Assembly: GCF_000350225.1 (NCBI RefSeq)
Contig: NW_005179015.1
Coordinates: forward strand, 124,001 to 188,000
Reading direction: 5' to 3'
DNA length: 64,000 nt
From: Chondrus crispus
Lineage: Eukaryota; Rhodophyta; Florideophyceae; Gigartinales; Gigartinaceae
The notes under the pieces were generated by a model that made no database searches, was not told the DNA's origin, and saw only the letters and a program-made list of their open reading frames with translations. Position 1 is the stretch's first letter. Each line of letters starts with the position of its first letter. Position numbers and translations under genes: made by a program. Of the stretch, positions 22,830 to 32,871 are shown piece by piece.

Positions 22830-23390
22830 GTCCCTCACGATGCCGAAGCAGACCTCCTTCACGAGCTGCATTTGTGCACAGCCCCTCGCAACATGGTTCG
22901 GTTGCAGTCCGCGCTCAGAGCGTCGCGTTCGTGCGCCGCGCGTTCTTCCTGTCCCCCGCCTCGGCTCCCGGATGGAGTGCGTGTTCTCGAACACGCCCTT
23001 GATGGCGGCGCAGACCTCGTCCGTGCTCACCAGCATGACCTCGTCGACGAGGTCGTGGCACTGGCGAGACGTTGCGATGCAGATCTCAATGACGGCGACG
23101 CCGTCTGCATACGTTCCCACAGTTTCCAACTTAACGCGCCCGCCCTTACGCAGGGTTCCGTATGGCTGTGGCGCCCTCCAACTCGACGTCCACCCTCTCG
23201 GCGTGCGGACGTAGGCGCTTGAGGACTGTAGCGGTGCAGGCGATTAGTCCGCCGCCTACAGGTACCAAGACAACGTCCACGTTGTCGCCTTGGATAGTAG
23301 CCTACGCGCCGTGTACTTTGAACGCGTTGACGGCCGTGGTGTCCCCCCGTTTCAGGTGCAGCGTGTCGCGGAGGCGGTCCGAGGGCTGGC
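22830..23390 (-). pseudogene. Captured threonine/serine dehydratase gene fragment
   Basis: Three blocks match the PLP-dependent threonine/serine dehydratase family (fold type II) in the right order. At 23302-23385, SDRLRDTLHLKRGD with NAFKVHGA is the PLP-lysine region (family SFKxRGA; the Lys is present). At about 23160-23290, NVDVVLVPVGGGLIACTATVL is the Gly-rich loop that holds the cofactor phosphate. At 22962-23129 and just upstream, GTLRKGG with VGTYADGVAV and STDEVCAAIKGVFENTHSIREP is the end of the catalytic domain. About 110-130 residues between the first two blocks are missing. A stop and at least one frameshift are present. It lies in the sense direction of element E and is fused upstream to the minisatellite. 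Family members make 2-ketobutyrate or pyruvate; this fragment cannot. Confidence 0.85.
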
Positions 23391-23404
23391 GTGCGCGGTG
23401 CAGC

Positions 23405-24385
23405 TCCCGCTTCTCCTCAGTGTCCCTCGCTGTCGGCGGCGACGGCGCGAAAATGCGCGTTCCTTCTTCTCCACGGCGTCCCTCGCCGTCGGTGGCGAGG
23501 GCGATGCATGCAGCCGTTGCTCTTCCTCGGCGTCCCTCGCCGTCCGTGGCGAGGGCGCCGCACGCAACGGATGCTCTTCTCCTTGGCGCCCGTCGCAGTT
23601 GGCGGCGAGGGAGAGGCACGCAGCCGTTTCTCTTCCTCGGCGTCCCTCGCCGTCCATGGCGAGGTCGCAGCGCGCGACGGATGATCTTCTCCTTGGCGCT
23701 CCTCGCCGTCGGCGGCGAGGGCACGAGCGCGCGGCGAATGCTCTTCTCTTTGGCGCCCCTCGCCGTCGGCGGCGACGGCGAGGCACGCAGCCGTTGCTCT
23801 TCCTCGGCGTCCCTCGCCGTTTGTGGCGAGGGCACAGCGCGCCGTATTCGTCTTCCTTGAGGCACCTCGCCGTTGGCGGCGAGGGCGCGTCGCGCAGAAG
23901 TCGTCTTCTTGTCAGCACCCCTCGCCGTCCGAGGCGAGGGCGCGGCGCGCGGAAGTCGTCTTCTTGTCAGTGTCCCTCGCCGTTTGGGGCGACGGCGCGA
24001 GCGCGCGACGAAGGCTCCGTTCCTTGGCGCCCCTCGCCGTCGGCGGCGAGGGCACACCGCCCGGCATTCGTCTTTTCGTCGGCGTCCCTCGTCATTCGAG
24101 ACGAGGGCGCCAGCTTCCGTGCTGCTGCTCTTCCTCCGCGACCCTCGCCGTCCGTGGCGAGGGCGCACGTGCAGCTGCTCTTCGTAAGCGTCCCTCGCCT
24201 TCCGCGGCGAAGGTACGGGCGCACGTGACGATGCTCTTCCTCCGCGCCCCTCTCCGATCGTGGCGAGGGGGCGCGCGCGCGTGCAGTTGCTCTTCGTAAG
24301 CGTCCCTCGCCGCCGCAGGCGGGGTCGCTGGCGCGTGGCGGTCGTCTTCCGTGGTGCCCCTCGCTGTCGGCGGCGAGGGGCAGGG
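23405..24385. repeat. Minisatellite with a palindromic core, unit 54-57 bp
   Basis: About 17 units, each starting near CGTCCCTCGCCGT and containing an inverted core such as CCTCGCC-GTCGGC-GGCGAGG, then a spacer ending CTTCTCCTTGG or CTTCCTCGG. Two unit types tend to alternate in the first half. One unit near 24085-24110 has CCTCGTC with GACGAGG, a paired change that keeps the stem. Unit lengths are multiples of three, so long open frames on both strands (for example 23302-24168 minus) are by-products. Confidence 0.85.
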
Positions 24386-25350
24386 GGGTCCGCGCGTACT
24401 CATCCGAAGAGTGCGGAGGCCCCGCGCCGCCGTCCTGTCAGTGTCCGTCCGGCCTGTACAGCCCGCTGCGTCTACGACGCTTGCCGTGTACAGTACCCGT
24501 GCGCTCGTGAGCGCACAGGTACGGCAGTGAGGCCTTTCCAGAAATCACCCTAAAAAATCACAAAAAATGTTTCCCGCGAAAATCATTTTTTGCCAAAAAA
24601 TCACAGGACAGTCCGTGATGTGTGTGCGGTCATGCGCGGACCAAATTCATTTCGCGTGCGCCGCGGGTTCCCGCATTCCCCCTTCAGGCCCCCCGCCGTC
24701 GGCGGCGAGGGCGCGGACGCGCGGCAATCGTCCTCTCCTTCGCACCCCTCGCTGTCGGACTGGCTCGTTCGTGTCGTGCATGCCACACCCCGCGTACAGT
24801 ACGCAGCGACCATGTCGGGGGTACGACAGTGTAATTTTTCCTTACCCCTAGTTTTTGCATATTTCCGGACTGCGGCGGTGGCGGTTTGCCACGGCTGTAC
24901 TCGTGGGGGTATAAGCCGGCGGCAGGGCGGCTCGGTGTAGTATCCGGGACCTCCTGTCCTCGCGAGCCACAGTCTCTCTCGGTCTCTGCGCTTACGTGCC
25001 GCGCTTCCTCTCCGCAATCTGCGATGCCTCGCCTCGTTCGTCGGGCGTCCCCTCACTGCGGTTGCCGGACTTAACGGAACGTCCGGCGACCCTGCTCGGG
25101 GGGCGTCTGGCGCACCACCTTCGAAAGAGGTATTTGCCTTCCCCTCGAGCCAACTGCAGTCTTTGCATCGTCGATCCTTACGCGGGCCAAACTTCTTTCA
25201 GACAGTCCGTACTGTCTGTCCTTACGTTTCGCGTCCTTGGCGTTCGGAAGCCAAATACGGCTTGGCTTTCGAACGTCCCATCCGTCTCTAACCGCGAGAG
25301 ACTAATTTAACCGTATAGGAGCCGTTGAATTTAGCCGTAACGAGACGGTT
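24386..25350 (-). other. Element E interior between minisatellite and integrase tail
   Basis: No gene recognised. A last repeat-like unit occurs near 24690-24710. An AT-rich patch at 24550-24600 contains AAAAAATCACAAAAAATG. Just left of 25350 the minus strand reads TGAACCGTC after the polypurine tract and resembles the sequence that follows the integrase tail at 36658, so this part may derive from the LTR or 3' region of a C/D-type element. Confidence 0.4.
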
Positions 25351-25352
25351 CA

Positions 25353-25388
25353 GGGCCCCCGCTTAAGCGTGAACGTCTGCGTTCACGC
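25353..25388 (-). promoter_or_regulatory. Second polypurine tract with stem-loop inside element E
   Basis: Minus strand: a perfect 9-bp stem GCGTGAACG-CAGA-CGTTCACGC (25367-25388) followed by CTTAAGCGGGGGCCC. It overlaps the end of the integrase ORF. This duplicates the motif at 22319-22353 and brackets the 3-kb acquired segment. Confidence 0.65.
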
Positions 25389-25735
25389 CCGAAGTGAGGT
25401 CCCTGCCGGTGCGCCTCCGGAGGCGTTGGGCGTAACGAGACACCAACTCCTCCGAGAAGTCAGTCCGCGCGGTCCAGGTGGGCGTGTCGTAATCTGCCCA
25501 CTTGATGAGGAACTCCGTTGTTCCGTCCTCCATGGTTCGATGCCGGAGTAATCGTTCGACGGTATACTGCGTGACCTTGTCGGCAAGGTCACCCTGAGTT
25601 GTCGTACTCGTCCGTGGCGCGTCTATCGGCGGAGGCGCGTGCACCCAGCGGTCCGCGGAGACGCGCTCAGTCACACCGCCACGATCGATCGTGATGGTTC
25701 GAGTGCCTTCCGTCGGCGGCGGGCACTTGGCCGGG
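25363..25735 (-). pseudogene. C-terminal end of integrase with chromodomain-like tail in element E
   Basis: A 103-codon frame ends at 25363. It is extended upstream to about 25735 by TRTITIDRGGVTERVSADRW. The tail YTVERLLRHRTMEDGTTEFL with IKWADYDTPTW and RTDFSEELVSRYAQRLRRR is a chromodomain-like module of gypsy integrases and is closely related to that at 36440-36657. The catalytic core is missing. It is the only pol sequence in element E. Confidence 0.85.
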
Positions 25736-25849
25736 GGTCTTCCGTACCGATCCCTGCCTTCTCGGCGGCTGTACTCTCTGCGGAACTAGGTCGGCCAGCT
25801 CCAGTCTTCCCGACTTAATCGGTCAAGTCGGTGATGTGTAGCGTATGTG

Positions 25850-27825
25850 CGATCCCTTCGGCAACACGGCGTTCGGTGGGATCTTCGGGGCGTGTTGCAT
25901 CGCCACACGCCTCACGCTCCATCTTGTGCACGGGGCTTACGGATGCTCAGGTGCCTTCACGGTCGGTCCGTGGCATCTGACCTACGGAGGTCAGGGTGTC
26001 TTCTCTTTCATTAACACGCGCCGGGCTTATGGAAGCCTGGGCGCCTTCGCGTTCTTTGCGGATTGTGATCGCCACCGGACCCACGGGGTTCTCGGTGGCT
26101 TCTTGTGGGGCGTGCCTCCTCATCGGTGAGGTGGGGCACGCGAGGCGGAGCGCCGCCTCCATCTCGATGCGAAATGTCGAGCTCCGCGACCCGGTGGTCC
26201 GTACCACCGGGCGCCCTTGGAGTGTGGGCGTACGCGGTAGCAAAGCGTCCGGTCGACCTTGATGACGCTGGCGTGGGAGGTCGGCCTCCCCACGGGCTTG
26301 TAGCCTCGCGTAATGAGGACAGGGTCGGCCTGCTCCTCATGTTCTTCTATGTGGAGGGATGCCGCAGGCGAACTTGTCGCATGCGACCTCGGGGTTCGAT
26401 TCCCCCTGGCTGCCGGTTTCGGATCCGCCAGCGGCAAACCGCGCCGAGCGCGGCACGTTGTGCCTCCGGTCGTCGCGATACGGCGGATCGTTGGAATGTC
26501 TGTCTTCTGTTGTCCGGGCAATCATTGGACCGTCTCACTTTGCGGCCCGGGTCGCAGGGGCTAGTCCGCTTAAGAATTCGTGTAGCGTACGGACGTCTAC
26601 CGGACCGGTGTGCGCGGTGAGATCCACCGGCTGATAGCCACGGCAGCCGGGATCGAAAGAGAGAATCGGTTCTCTTGATCCGCGGGCGGTATCTCCGCGT
26701 CTTTTGTCGTCCACGTACGGTACGCGTGTCATCTACCGCATGTCTCCGGCGATATGCGGTAGGGCTTGGGTCTCGGACGCGAAATTCGCGTCCCTCCTGG
26801 GGCTGCGCTGCCCAGTGACCCGACTGGTGTCGGCACCAGTCGGGCTCCCTTCTTGCGCATCGGGCGCGTTCGGAGGTACAGTGGCACCGGGCCCTCTCGC
26901 GGGGGCTCCGGGCGACCTTTCGGCCGATGCCTGTTCCATCTTACGAACGCGCCTGACGGGGTGACGGGTAGTGTACGTACGTCTACCGGACCGGGGTGCG
27001 CGGTGTAATCCACCGGCGGGTAGCCACCCCAGCGAGGATCGACGGAGAACATGGGATCTCCGGATCCGCGAGCGGCTCCTCCACGGTCCTAGTCGTTCCC
27101 GTACGGTACCTGTCGCAACTGCTGCATGCTTCCGGGGGCATGCGGCAGAGCTTGAGTCTCGGACGCGAAGTTCGCGTCCGCCGTTGGTTTGATATCCTCC
27201 GCGCTCCGATTGGTGACGGCACCAGTCGGAGGCCACTCCTGCGCATCGGACGCGCCCGGAGGAACAGTGGCACCGGGCCCTCTCAGGGGGGCTCCGGGCG
27301 ACCTTACGCCCGAGTTCTGTTCTAACTCACGAGCGCTCCGGCACGTCGAGTTGAGTTCCGCAGCCGTATGCGCAAACGCTCCCATCTGTTCGGCAAATGG
27401 GAAAGGCTGCGTGTCCCGTCGTACCCCGGAGTTCGTACTCGCGGGTCGATGTGCAACGTCCGCCGTAGGGGCATCCATGCGCGCGTCGTCGACCAACACT
27501 AGACGGAGTGCAACTGGTCGACGAGCGCGCGCAGGCTCTCCCAGGACTGAGTCACGCGCTCAAACCTTCCTTCGTGGAGGTAGTGCGACTCGTCAGTACA
27601 GCGGGCGTAGACGTGTTCGGTCACGTCGACACGAGGGGATGTCTGGACATCCTCGATATACTCCGCGATGCGTTCGTACATCGCGCGAGCGCGTCCTTCT
27701 GAGTAGTCCGGCGACGGTTCGCGATCCCGAGGACCTGCAGCGCCGTCGTCGGATCGGACGCGTAGCGCGGACGCCTGCATATCGGTCGGTGCGGAGTGGA
27801 CCGAGGGTTCGGACCGTTCGCTCAT
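25850..27825 (-). pseudogene. Decayed gag of element E
   Basis: The ATG at 27823-27825 (minus strand) opens a 108-codon frame (MSERSEPSVHS...) with an acidic helical stretch (ARAMYERIAEYIEDVQT, ESLRALVDQLHSV). After its stop, Pro/Arg-rich pieces continue in several frames to about 25850. Two of them share SFDPGCRGYQPVDLTAH-like and SVDPRWGGYPPVDYTAH-like segments because of a tandem duplication. Position right after the primer binding site supports gag. I see no zinc knuckle. Confidence 0.55.
26587..27358. repeat. Tandem duplication of about 386 bp in the gag of element E
   Basis: The unit beginning GTACGGACGTCTACCGG at 26587 recurs as GTACGTACGTCTACCGG at 26973. Both contain CACCGGGCCCTCTC and GGGGGCTCCGGGCGACC near their ends. 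The units are clearly diverged, so the duplication is much older than the insertion of E. Confidence 0.8.
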
Positions 27826-27882
27826 CTCGACGCATACGGACGCGGAGGAAATCGGCCGTCTTCTCCGAACGATCGTAGAGTC

Positions 27883-27900
27883 TTCTAGGTCGGGAGACCA
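27883..27900 (-). promoter_or_regulatory. Primer binding site of element E
   Basis: On the minus strand TGGTCTCCCGACCTAGAA, one base from the LTR end at 27902. Identical over 18 bases to the site of element A at 5934-5951. Confidence 0.85.
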
Positions 27901-27901
27901 C

Positions 27902-28510
27902 TGTAGTATAAACACCCCCAACGGAGGGGGGTGTATACTCAGTTCTTGCGGAGACCCTGATCGGCGGGAAGACGGGAAGCAACCCCAGCTAACGGAACCG
28001 GGCGAGCCCGGCGCAGCAGTGGTAGAGCGGGTACGGTCGGGGACGCGCGCACGCGCGGGCCGATCTACGCCTCGACGCCCCGGCGCAGCGCTGGGTGGCG
28101 TACCAGCGCTGACGGGCGGAGGCGGATCTAGGCTCGCTCGCGTGCTTGCGCGTCCCCTGCCCGCTCGGTTCCTACTAGATACGGGCTAGTGGGAACCCGT
28201 TCTAGAATAAGCGGGGCGAGGTTGACCAAAGGCGTAGGTTCTGGACAAGCTCGTGCTTGTCCTCCCCCGTCCGCCGTCGGTCCGCTCGCGTATTTAATGT
28301 ACAATTAAGTCTTATCATACTACAGTACAGTACGTACTCGACTGTAGTGCTACTGTGGTCGGCTACAGTAGTGCGTGCGGATCGTGCGTACTGTAAGGCT
28401 GTCAGCCATTCGTTGCTGACAGCGCGCGCGCTCGTGCGCGTCGTATTGTAGAGCTCGGGCTCTACAGTAGCTGATCTAATCTAAATCTAGTCCCAAGGGG
28501 TTATACTACA
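27902..28510 (-). repeat. 5' LTR of element E
   Basis: 609 bp, one difference from the partner LTR at 21710-22318. It is followed by the TSD CTTCT. Confidence 0.95.
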
Positions 28511-29118
28511 CTTCTGACCGAAGGTGCAATACCTGGGGCACGTGATATCCCTAGGTAAGCTCAGCGTGGCCGACACGGCGGCGGACCCCTTCAAGACGTT
28601 CACGTTCCCGAGGACGCTGATGCAGGTGCGTTAGTTCCTCTGGGCGTGCATCGTCTACCGCCGATTCGTCAAGTGTTTTGCCAAAATAACTCGACCGCTA
28701 ACCGACATGACCCGCAAGGACGCCGACCCCCGACTTCGACAATCCGACGGAGGCATAGTTTCAAGCGTTCGAAGACCCCAAGGCAAGGATGATCTCTCCG
28801 CCGATCCTTGCCCTTCTGCGGTACGGCCGGCCGTACATGATCGATATTGATGCAAGCGCGTACCAACTCGGGTGTACGCTGCTGCAAGAAAACGTCGAAG
28901 CCAAAGACTGGCGTCCCGTTGAATACTGGTCATATTCGTTAAACGACAGCGACCGCAACTACAGCGCTACGGAACGCGAGTGCTTCGCCGTAGTGTAGGC
29001 CGTCCGCACACTACGCCCGTACGTCGAGGGCACGAAGTCAACCGTAAGAACGGATCACGGCGCGCTGAGGTGGCTCATGTCCCTCACCGAGAGCTCCGTA
29101 AGGTTCACCCGATCGTAG
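28511..29118 (+). pseudogene. Gypsy element C/D, continued: end of RT and RNase H
   Basis: It resumes the RT broken at 21709: PKVQYLGHVISLGKL, then VYRRFVKCFAKITRPLTDM. RNase H follows with MIDIDASAYQLGCTLLQ, VEYWSYSLNDSDRNYSATE and RTDHGALRWLMSL. It has stops and at least one frameshift (near 28740). It ends abruptly at about 29118, where reverse-strand element B sequence begins. Confidence 0.85.
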
Positions 29119-30013
29119 GGCGGCGTCGTGGTTGACGAGGACTTGATCACCAACCTGATAGTCAGGGGAGGGGTAGCTCAGCTTCTTGTCGAAGTGGCGT
29201 TTTATACTGTCCTTGTCCGGCCAGCAGATTGCGGATGGCCGTCGACATCAGACCGCGTGGCCACGCCAGATAGCGGATCTTGAACTGCGCCCTTAAGGCG
29301 GAGGGGTCCAAAGACGGTGTTTGTTGCAGGGATAGCGCACTCGGGGTCCGGGATAATACCAGGTCGAACGGTCGCATACCGATCATCCTGTTCACCGTAC
29401 AATTGCATCCATACGTCAGAACATCCGTGTACTGATACCAGTCACGTTGATTGTCGGCGAGATAGTGCCGGAGGGTGGATACCAACATCCGGTTGAATCT
29501 TTCCACCTGCCCATTAGTTTGGGGGTGATATGCCGTGGTAAACACGCTCTCAATTGAGAGTATCTTGCACACTGCGAGGAAAAACCTCGATGTGAATTGT
29601 CCTCCGTTGTCGGAGAGAAGTTTCACTGGGGCGCCGTATACGAACACTCAGTGGGAAATGAACGCTTGAGCAACCGTTTCAGCGGTAATCCTCTTGAGCG
29701 GGACCGTCCTGGTCAGCTTGGAGTATCTGTCCGTCATCACCAAAAGGTAACGGTTTCCTCTTTGTGTACGGGGAAGCTTGCCGAGAATATCGATGGCGAT
29801 GTACTGCAAGGGCCCGCACGGAGGGAAGGTCCTCAACTCCGAGTTGTGCTTCCCCAGTTTGATGCGTGCCTTCGCGCAGTCGGGACACATCCTTACGGTC
29901 GAGTAGGAGTCAACCGACATGCTCGGCCAATAAAACCGCTGTCTTAGGGTATAGAACAATCGCCTACCACCCGGATGACCCGAAGTGGCGGGATAATGCG
30001 ACACGTACAACAA
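29119..30013 (-). pseudogene. Integrase of element B, 3'-truncated
   Basis: Two frames in phase with each other (29648-30013 and 29162-29647). The N-terminal part has [20 protein letters not shown] and CPDCAKARIKLG, the HHCC zinc domain. The core has IAIDILGKLPRTQRGN (first Asp), LLSDNGGQFTS (second Asp, intact here, unlike element A) and HPQTNGQVERFNRML (Glu). The linker DYQVGDQVLVNHDAAL is the last recognisable part before the breakpoint. Confidence 0.9.
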
Positions 30014-31563
30014 CCTTCCCGGAGGGTTGTTGGTACTACGATCTGTTCCACACCGTCGAGGTGGGCTTTCCGGCAGACCAGCCCTTCCCGATTCACGAAG
30101 AATCGGGACCGGCGCAATTTGGCAGACCCCTCCCCCTTCTCAAGATGGGAAGTCACCTCCTTACAAAATCCATCGGAGTGCTGTTCACGAGAGAAGTCTT
30201 CGTGGTTTATCGCGGCCATGGAGGCCGGGGGGTGCAGCGAGTAGCAGCCCGCGGACATTTCGACGTCAGTGGAGTCGTAGGTCTCCTCTTGATGCTGAGA
30301 TTCATCGTCGAAATCCATTACGGCGTAGCAAGGAATCTCCTCGTCGATCGGGACAGTCGTACCCCCCGTAGATGGGATACGACTCAGTGCATCGGCGAGG
30401 CAGTTCTTGATTCCCTTCACGTATGTTACGTCGAAGTCATATTCGGCGAGGCGCAAGTGCCACCGGGCAAGTCAGCCACTCGCATCGGCGAGGTTCATCA
30501 GTCATCGGAGGGAGTGGTGGTCGGTATTGGCCGTGAACCGCTCCCGTTCCAAGTATGGGCGAAGCGTTAGTATCGCCCATACTATGGCGAGGCACTCCTT
30601 CTCGGTTGTGGAGTAGTTGCGTTCCGCTGGTGACAGCGTGCGTGACCAATAGCCGACAGGGTATCGGTGTCCATCCTCGTGGGTTTGTAACAGATTACAC
30701 CCTAACTGAGCGTCTGACGCGTCGGTGTCAAGCGAATACTGTGACCCGAGTCTTGGAAGCTTCAAGACCGGGGGTGAGACTAAAAACTACTTGAGGTTGT
30801 TGAAGGCGGTGATGCGTTCTTCATATAGCTCGGGGAGGACATCCGGCTCTCCTTTTCGGAGCATGGCCGTGATGGGCGCCGCTAACTTGGCGAAATGATC
30901 GACGAAACGTCGGTAGACATTACACATCCCTAAAAACGAGCGCAGCTCGGTGTGGGTCCGTGGGGGAGTCTCTTCTGAGAGCGCTTTGACATTCTTCGGG
31001 TGGACTTCAAGTTCGCCTGGTCGAATGATGTGACCCAGGTACTCAACAGAGTCCTGGAAAAACTAGCACTTGTTGAGTTTCAGTTACAATCCCTCCTGCT
31101 GCAAAGCACGTAGTAATACATCCACATCTTGGAGGTGTGCCTCGTAATTCTTGGAGAAGATTATCATGTCATCCAAGTAGATGAGACAACTCTTCCAGCG
31201 GTAGCCGGAGAGGAGGATATCCAACATACGTTGAAAGGTCGCCGGGGCGTTCATCAACCCGAAGAGCATACGGCTGAATTGATACGTCCCGGCGTGGCAC
31301 GTAAACGTGGTTTCCGGTCGATCCTCCTTGGCGACTGGAATTTGCCAGTACCCGGTGTTGCAATCAAGGGTAGAAAAGACCTTGGCTTTCCCGAGCGTTT
31401 CAAGACGCTCGTCCATGCGAGGGATTGGGTACGTGTCTCGTACGGTCAACTCGTTCAGCCGTTGCTAATCGACACAGAAACGGAGGCTCCCATCTCACTT
31501 GGGGATGAGCACGACGGGGGACGCTCATTCGGACTTGGACCGGGAGATCACCCCGGTGGCTAA
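29944..31563 (-). pseudogene. Reverse transcriptase, RNase H and tether of element B
   Basis: The RT blocks are TVRDTYPIPRMDERLETLG, FSTLDCNTGYWQIPVAKED, FSRMLFGLMNAPATFQRML and the catalytic YLDD at 31168-31179. After a damaged thumb and connection (30770-31080), RNase H appears at 30502-30765 (YSLDTDASDAQLGCNLLQ and GYWSRTLSPAERNYSTTE). The tether with [10 protein letters not shown] follows at 29944-30456. All are in the same frame, separated by stops. Confidence 0.9.
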
Positions 31564-32691
31564 CATCTGGTCAACCGAGGCTTGTTCTGCCTCACGGGCG
31601 CGGGGACCAGCTCGATATGTCTGACATCGAAACGGCTTGGCGCCGGTGGTAATTTCGATGCTATGTTCTGTCGCTCGAACTTCACCCAAAGTTCCATCCC
31701 ACATTCCCGCATACGGCGCGAGCATGGTGCGTACTTGTCGGCACACGTGCGCTGGCAGGTGGTCAAGGGTAACTGCATCCCGCGGAGGGGAGCGGACGGC
31801 TCCGCTTGGGGGTGGCTCCACGAGAGGGCCTCTGGCCCTGCAGAGGGGGCTCCCCTCGGAGAATTCGGCGGCCAGGACCGCGTCCAACGGCATCGCCGTG
31901 CGCACCATCGCCCGAGGACAGGGATTGAAGAAACCAACGACTTGGTTCTTCGACAACCTCTTGTTGGCGGATGAGAAGTTCGCCACAAGGACCTTGAATT
32001 CCTGCAACGGGGCTATGTGCGCCGCCCCGTTGGAGAGGGAGATCCGGTGCTTCGCATACAACTGCGGGTTAGTCTCGAGAACCGAGAGTCCTGCCCGTCC
32101 ACTTGTGACGTATACTCAGGTCTGGGTGCCCGCTGGAATTTACACGGCGCGGGATACCTTGAGCTTCGGGGAAATCCTCCCGGCGTCGGGGGCATACTCC
32201 TGCTCCGACGGAAGGGGCGGGGCGTTTGCGGTCCGTGCGGCCGGTTTCCGGATGATGAGTATCTTGGTTCCATCGTTCAATTCCACCACCTTCAGCCGTG
32301 GGTAGATTGCTTCTACAAACTTGTCGTTAAATTCGCACCCCAGTATCACAGGGGCGGCTAACCGTTCACAAACGATGAATTTACACCTCATGGTGCGGTC
32401 ACCTAACCGCACCACGAGGGGGATTTGTCCGCTCGTACGCAATGGTCTCCCATTTGCGTCAGAGATCGTCTGGATTTCGCCCGGAATAACCAGCGCCTCC
32501 CATCCGGGAGGCAGCGTGTCGACACGTACGAAATTGGAGCCAGCTCCTGTATCCAGTATTGTGAGCTGGCGCACCAATATCGACGGTGTTATTCCAAGGT
32601 CCGCATAGACCTTGTAGTTCCTCCGGGACAGCGCAAGCACTGTCTCGGGATGTTTAACACCCCTCGCAAGCGGGGGGTGTTTCTCCGCCAC
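31525..32691 (-). pseudogene. Aspartic protease and pre-RT linker of element B
   Basis: The protease core LTILDTGAGSNFV has its DTG at 32545-32553, with VILGCEFNDKFVEAIYPR downstream. This is closely parallel to element A (LILGADYCDRFLEAIYPR). A stop at 32140 separates it from the linker frame 31525-32061, which leads into the RT palm (AKPFRCQTYRAGPRAREAE, DQMLATGVISRSKSE). A small stem with CACCCC...GGGGTG occurs at 32656-32680 at the junction between the gag and protease frames. Confidence 0.85.
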
Positions 32692-32871
32692 GGTCGGCGT
32701 AAGGTACCGAGTTGTTCGGGGTCGACGTCTCCCTGGGATAACCCGAGTGTTTGCGGCCGAGTATTCGGTTCCGCTTTTCCGGCTTGGGAGGTGAGGACAA
32801 TTCCGCCGTCTTGGGCGAGAACTCCGGGGACGTGCCTGGGTCCATCTCAGCTGCTGCCGGCTGAGGTTCTC

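Larger units (their letters stand above)
21710..28510 (-). mobile_element. Element E: young non-autonomous gypsy-derived LTR retrotransposon
   Basis: Identical-length LTRs (21710-22318 and 27902-28510, 609 bp each) carry ends TGTAGTATAA and TTATACTACA, and a perfect TSD CTTCT at 21705-21709 and 28511-28515. I count one difference between the LTRs (position 21960 area, A versus G), so the insertion is recent. Sense is the minus strand: the primer binding site touches the right LTR and the polypurine tract the left LTR. The interior holds decayed gag, then only the C-terminal end of integrase, then 3 kb with a captured host gene fragment and a minisatellite. Protease, RT and RNase H are absent, so it must be moved by an autonomous relative. 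Confidence 0.95.

Noticed and set aside
22407..24299. Long + strand ORFs (up to 312 codons) across 22.4-24.3 kb
   Set aside because: They are shadows of the minisatellite and of the reverse-strand dehydratase fragment. Unit lengths divisible by three keep several frames open at once.
23405..24385. Possible CRISPR array
   Set aside because: Units are contiguous diverged repeats with no unique spacers, in a eukaryotic retrotransposon.
26388..26412. GGTTCGATTCC, a perfect tRNA box B, with a G/C stem around it
   Set aside because: No matching acceptor stem, D-arm or anticodon arm could be folded at the right spacing, and it lies in the decayed gag of element E.
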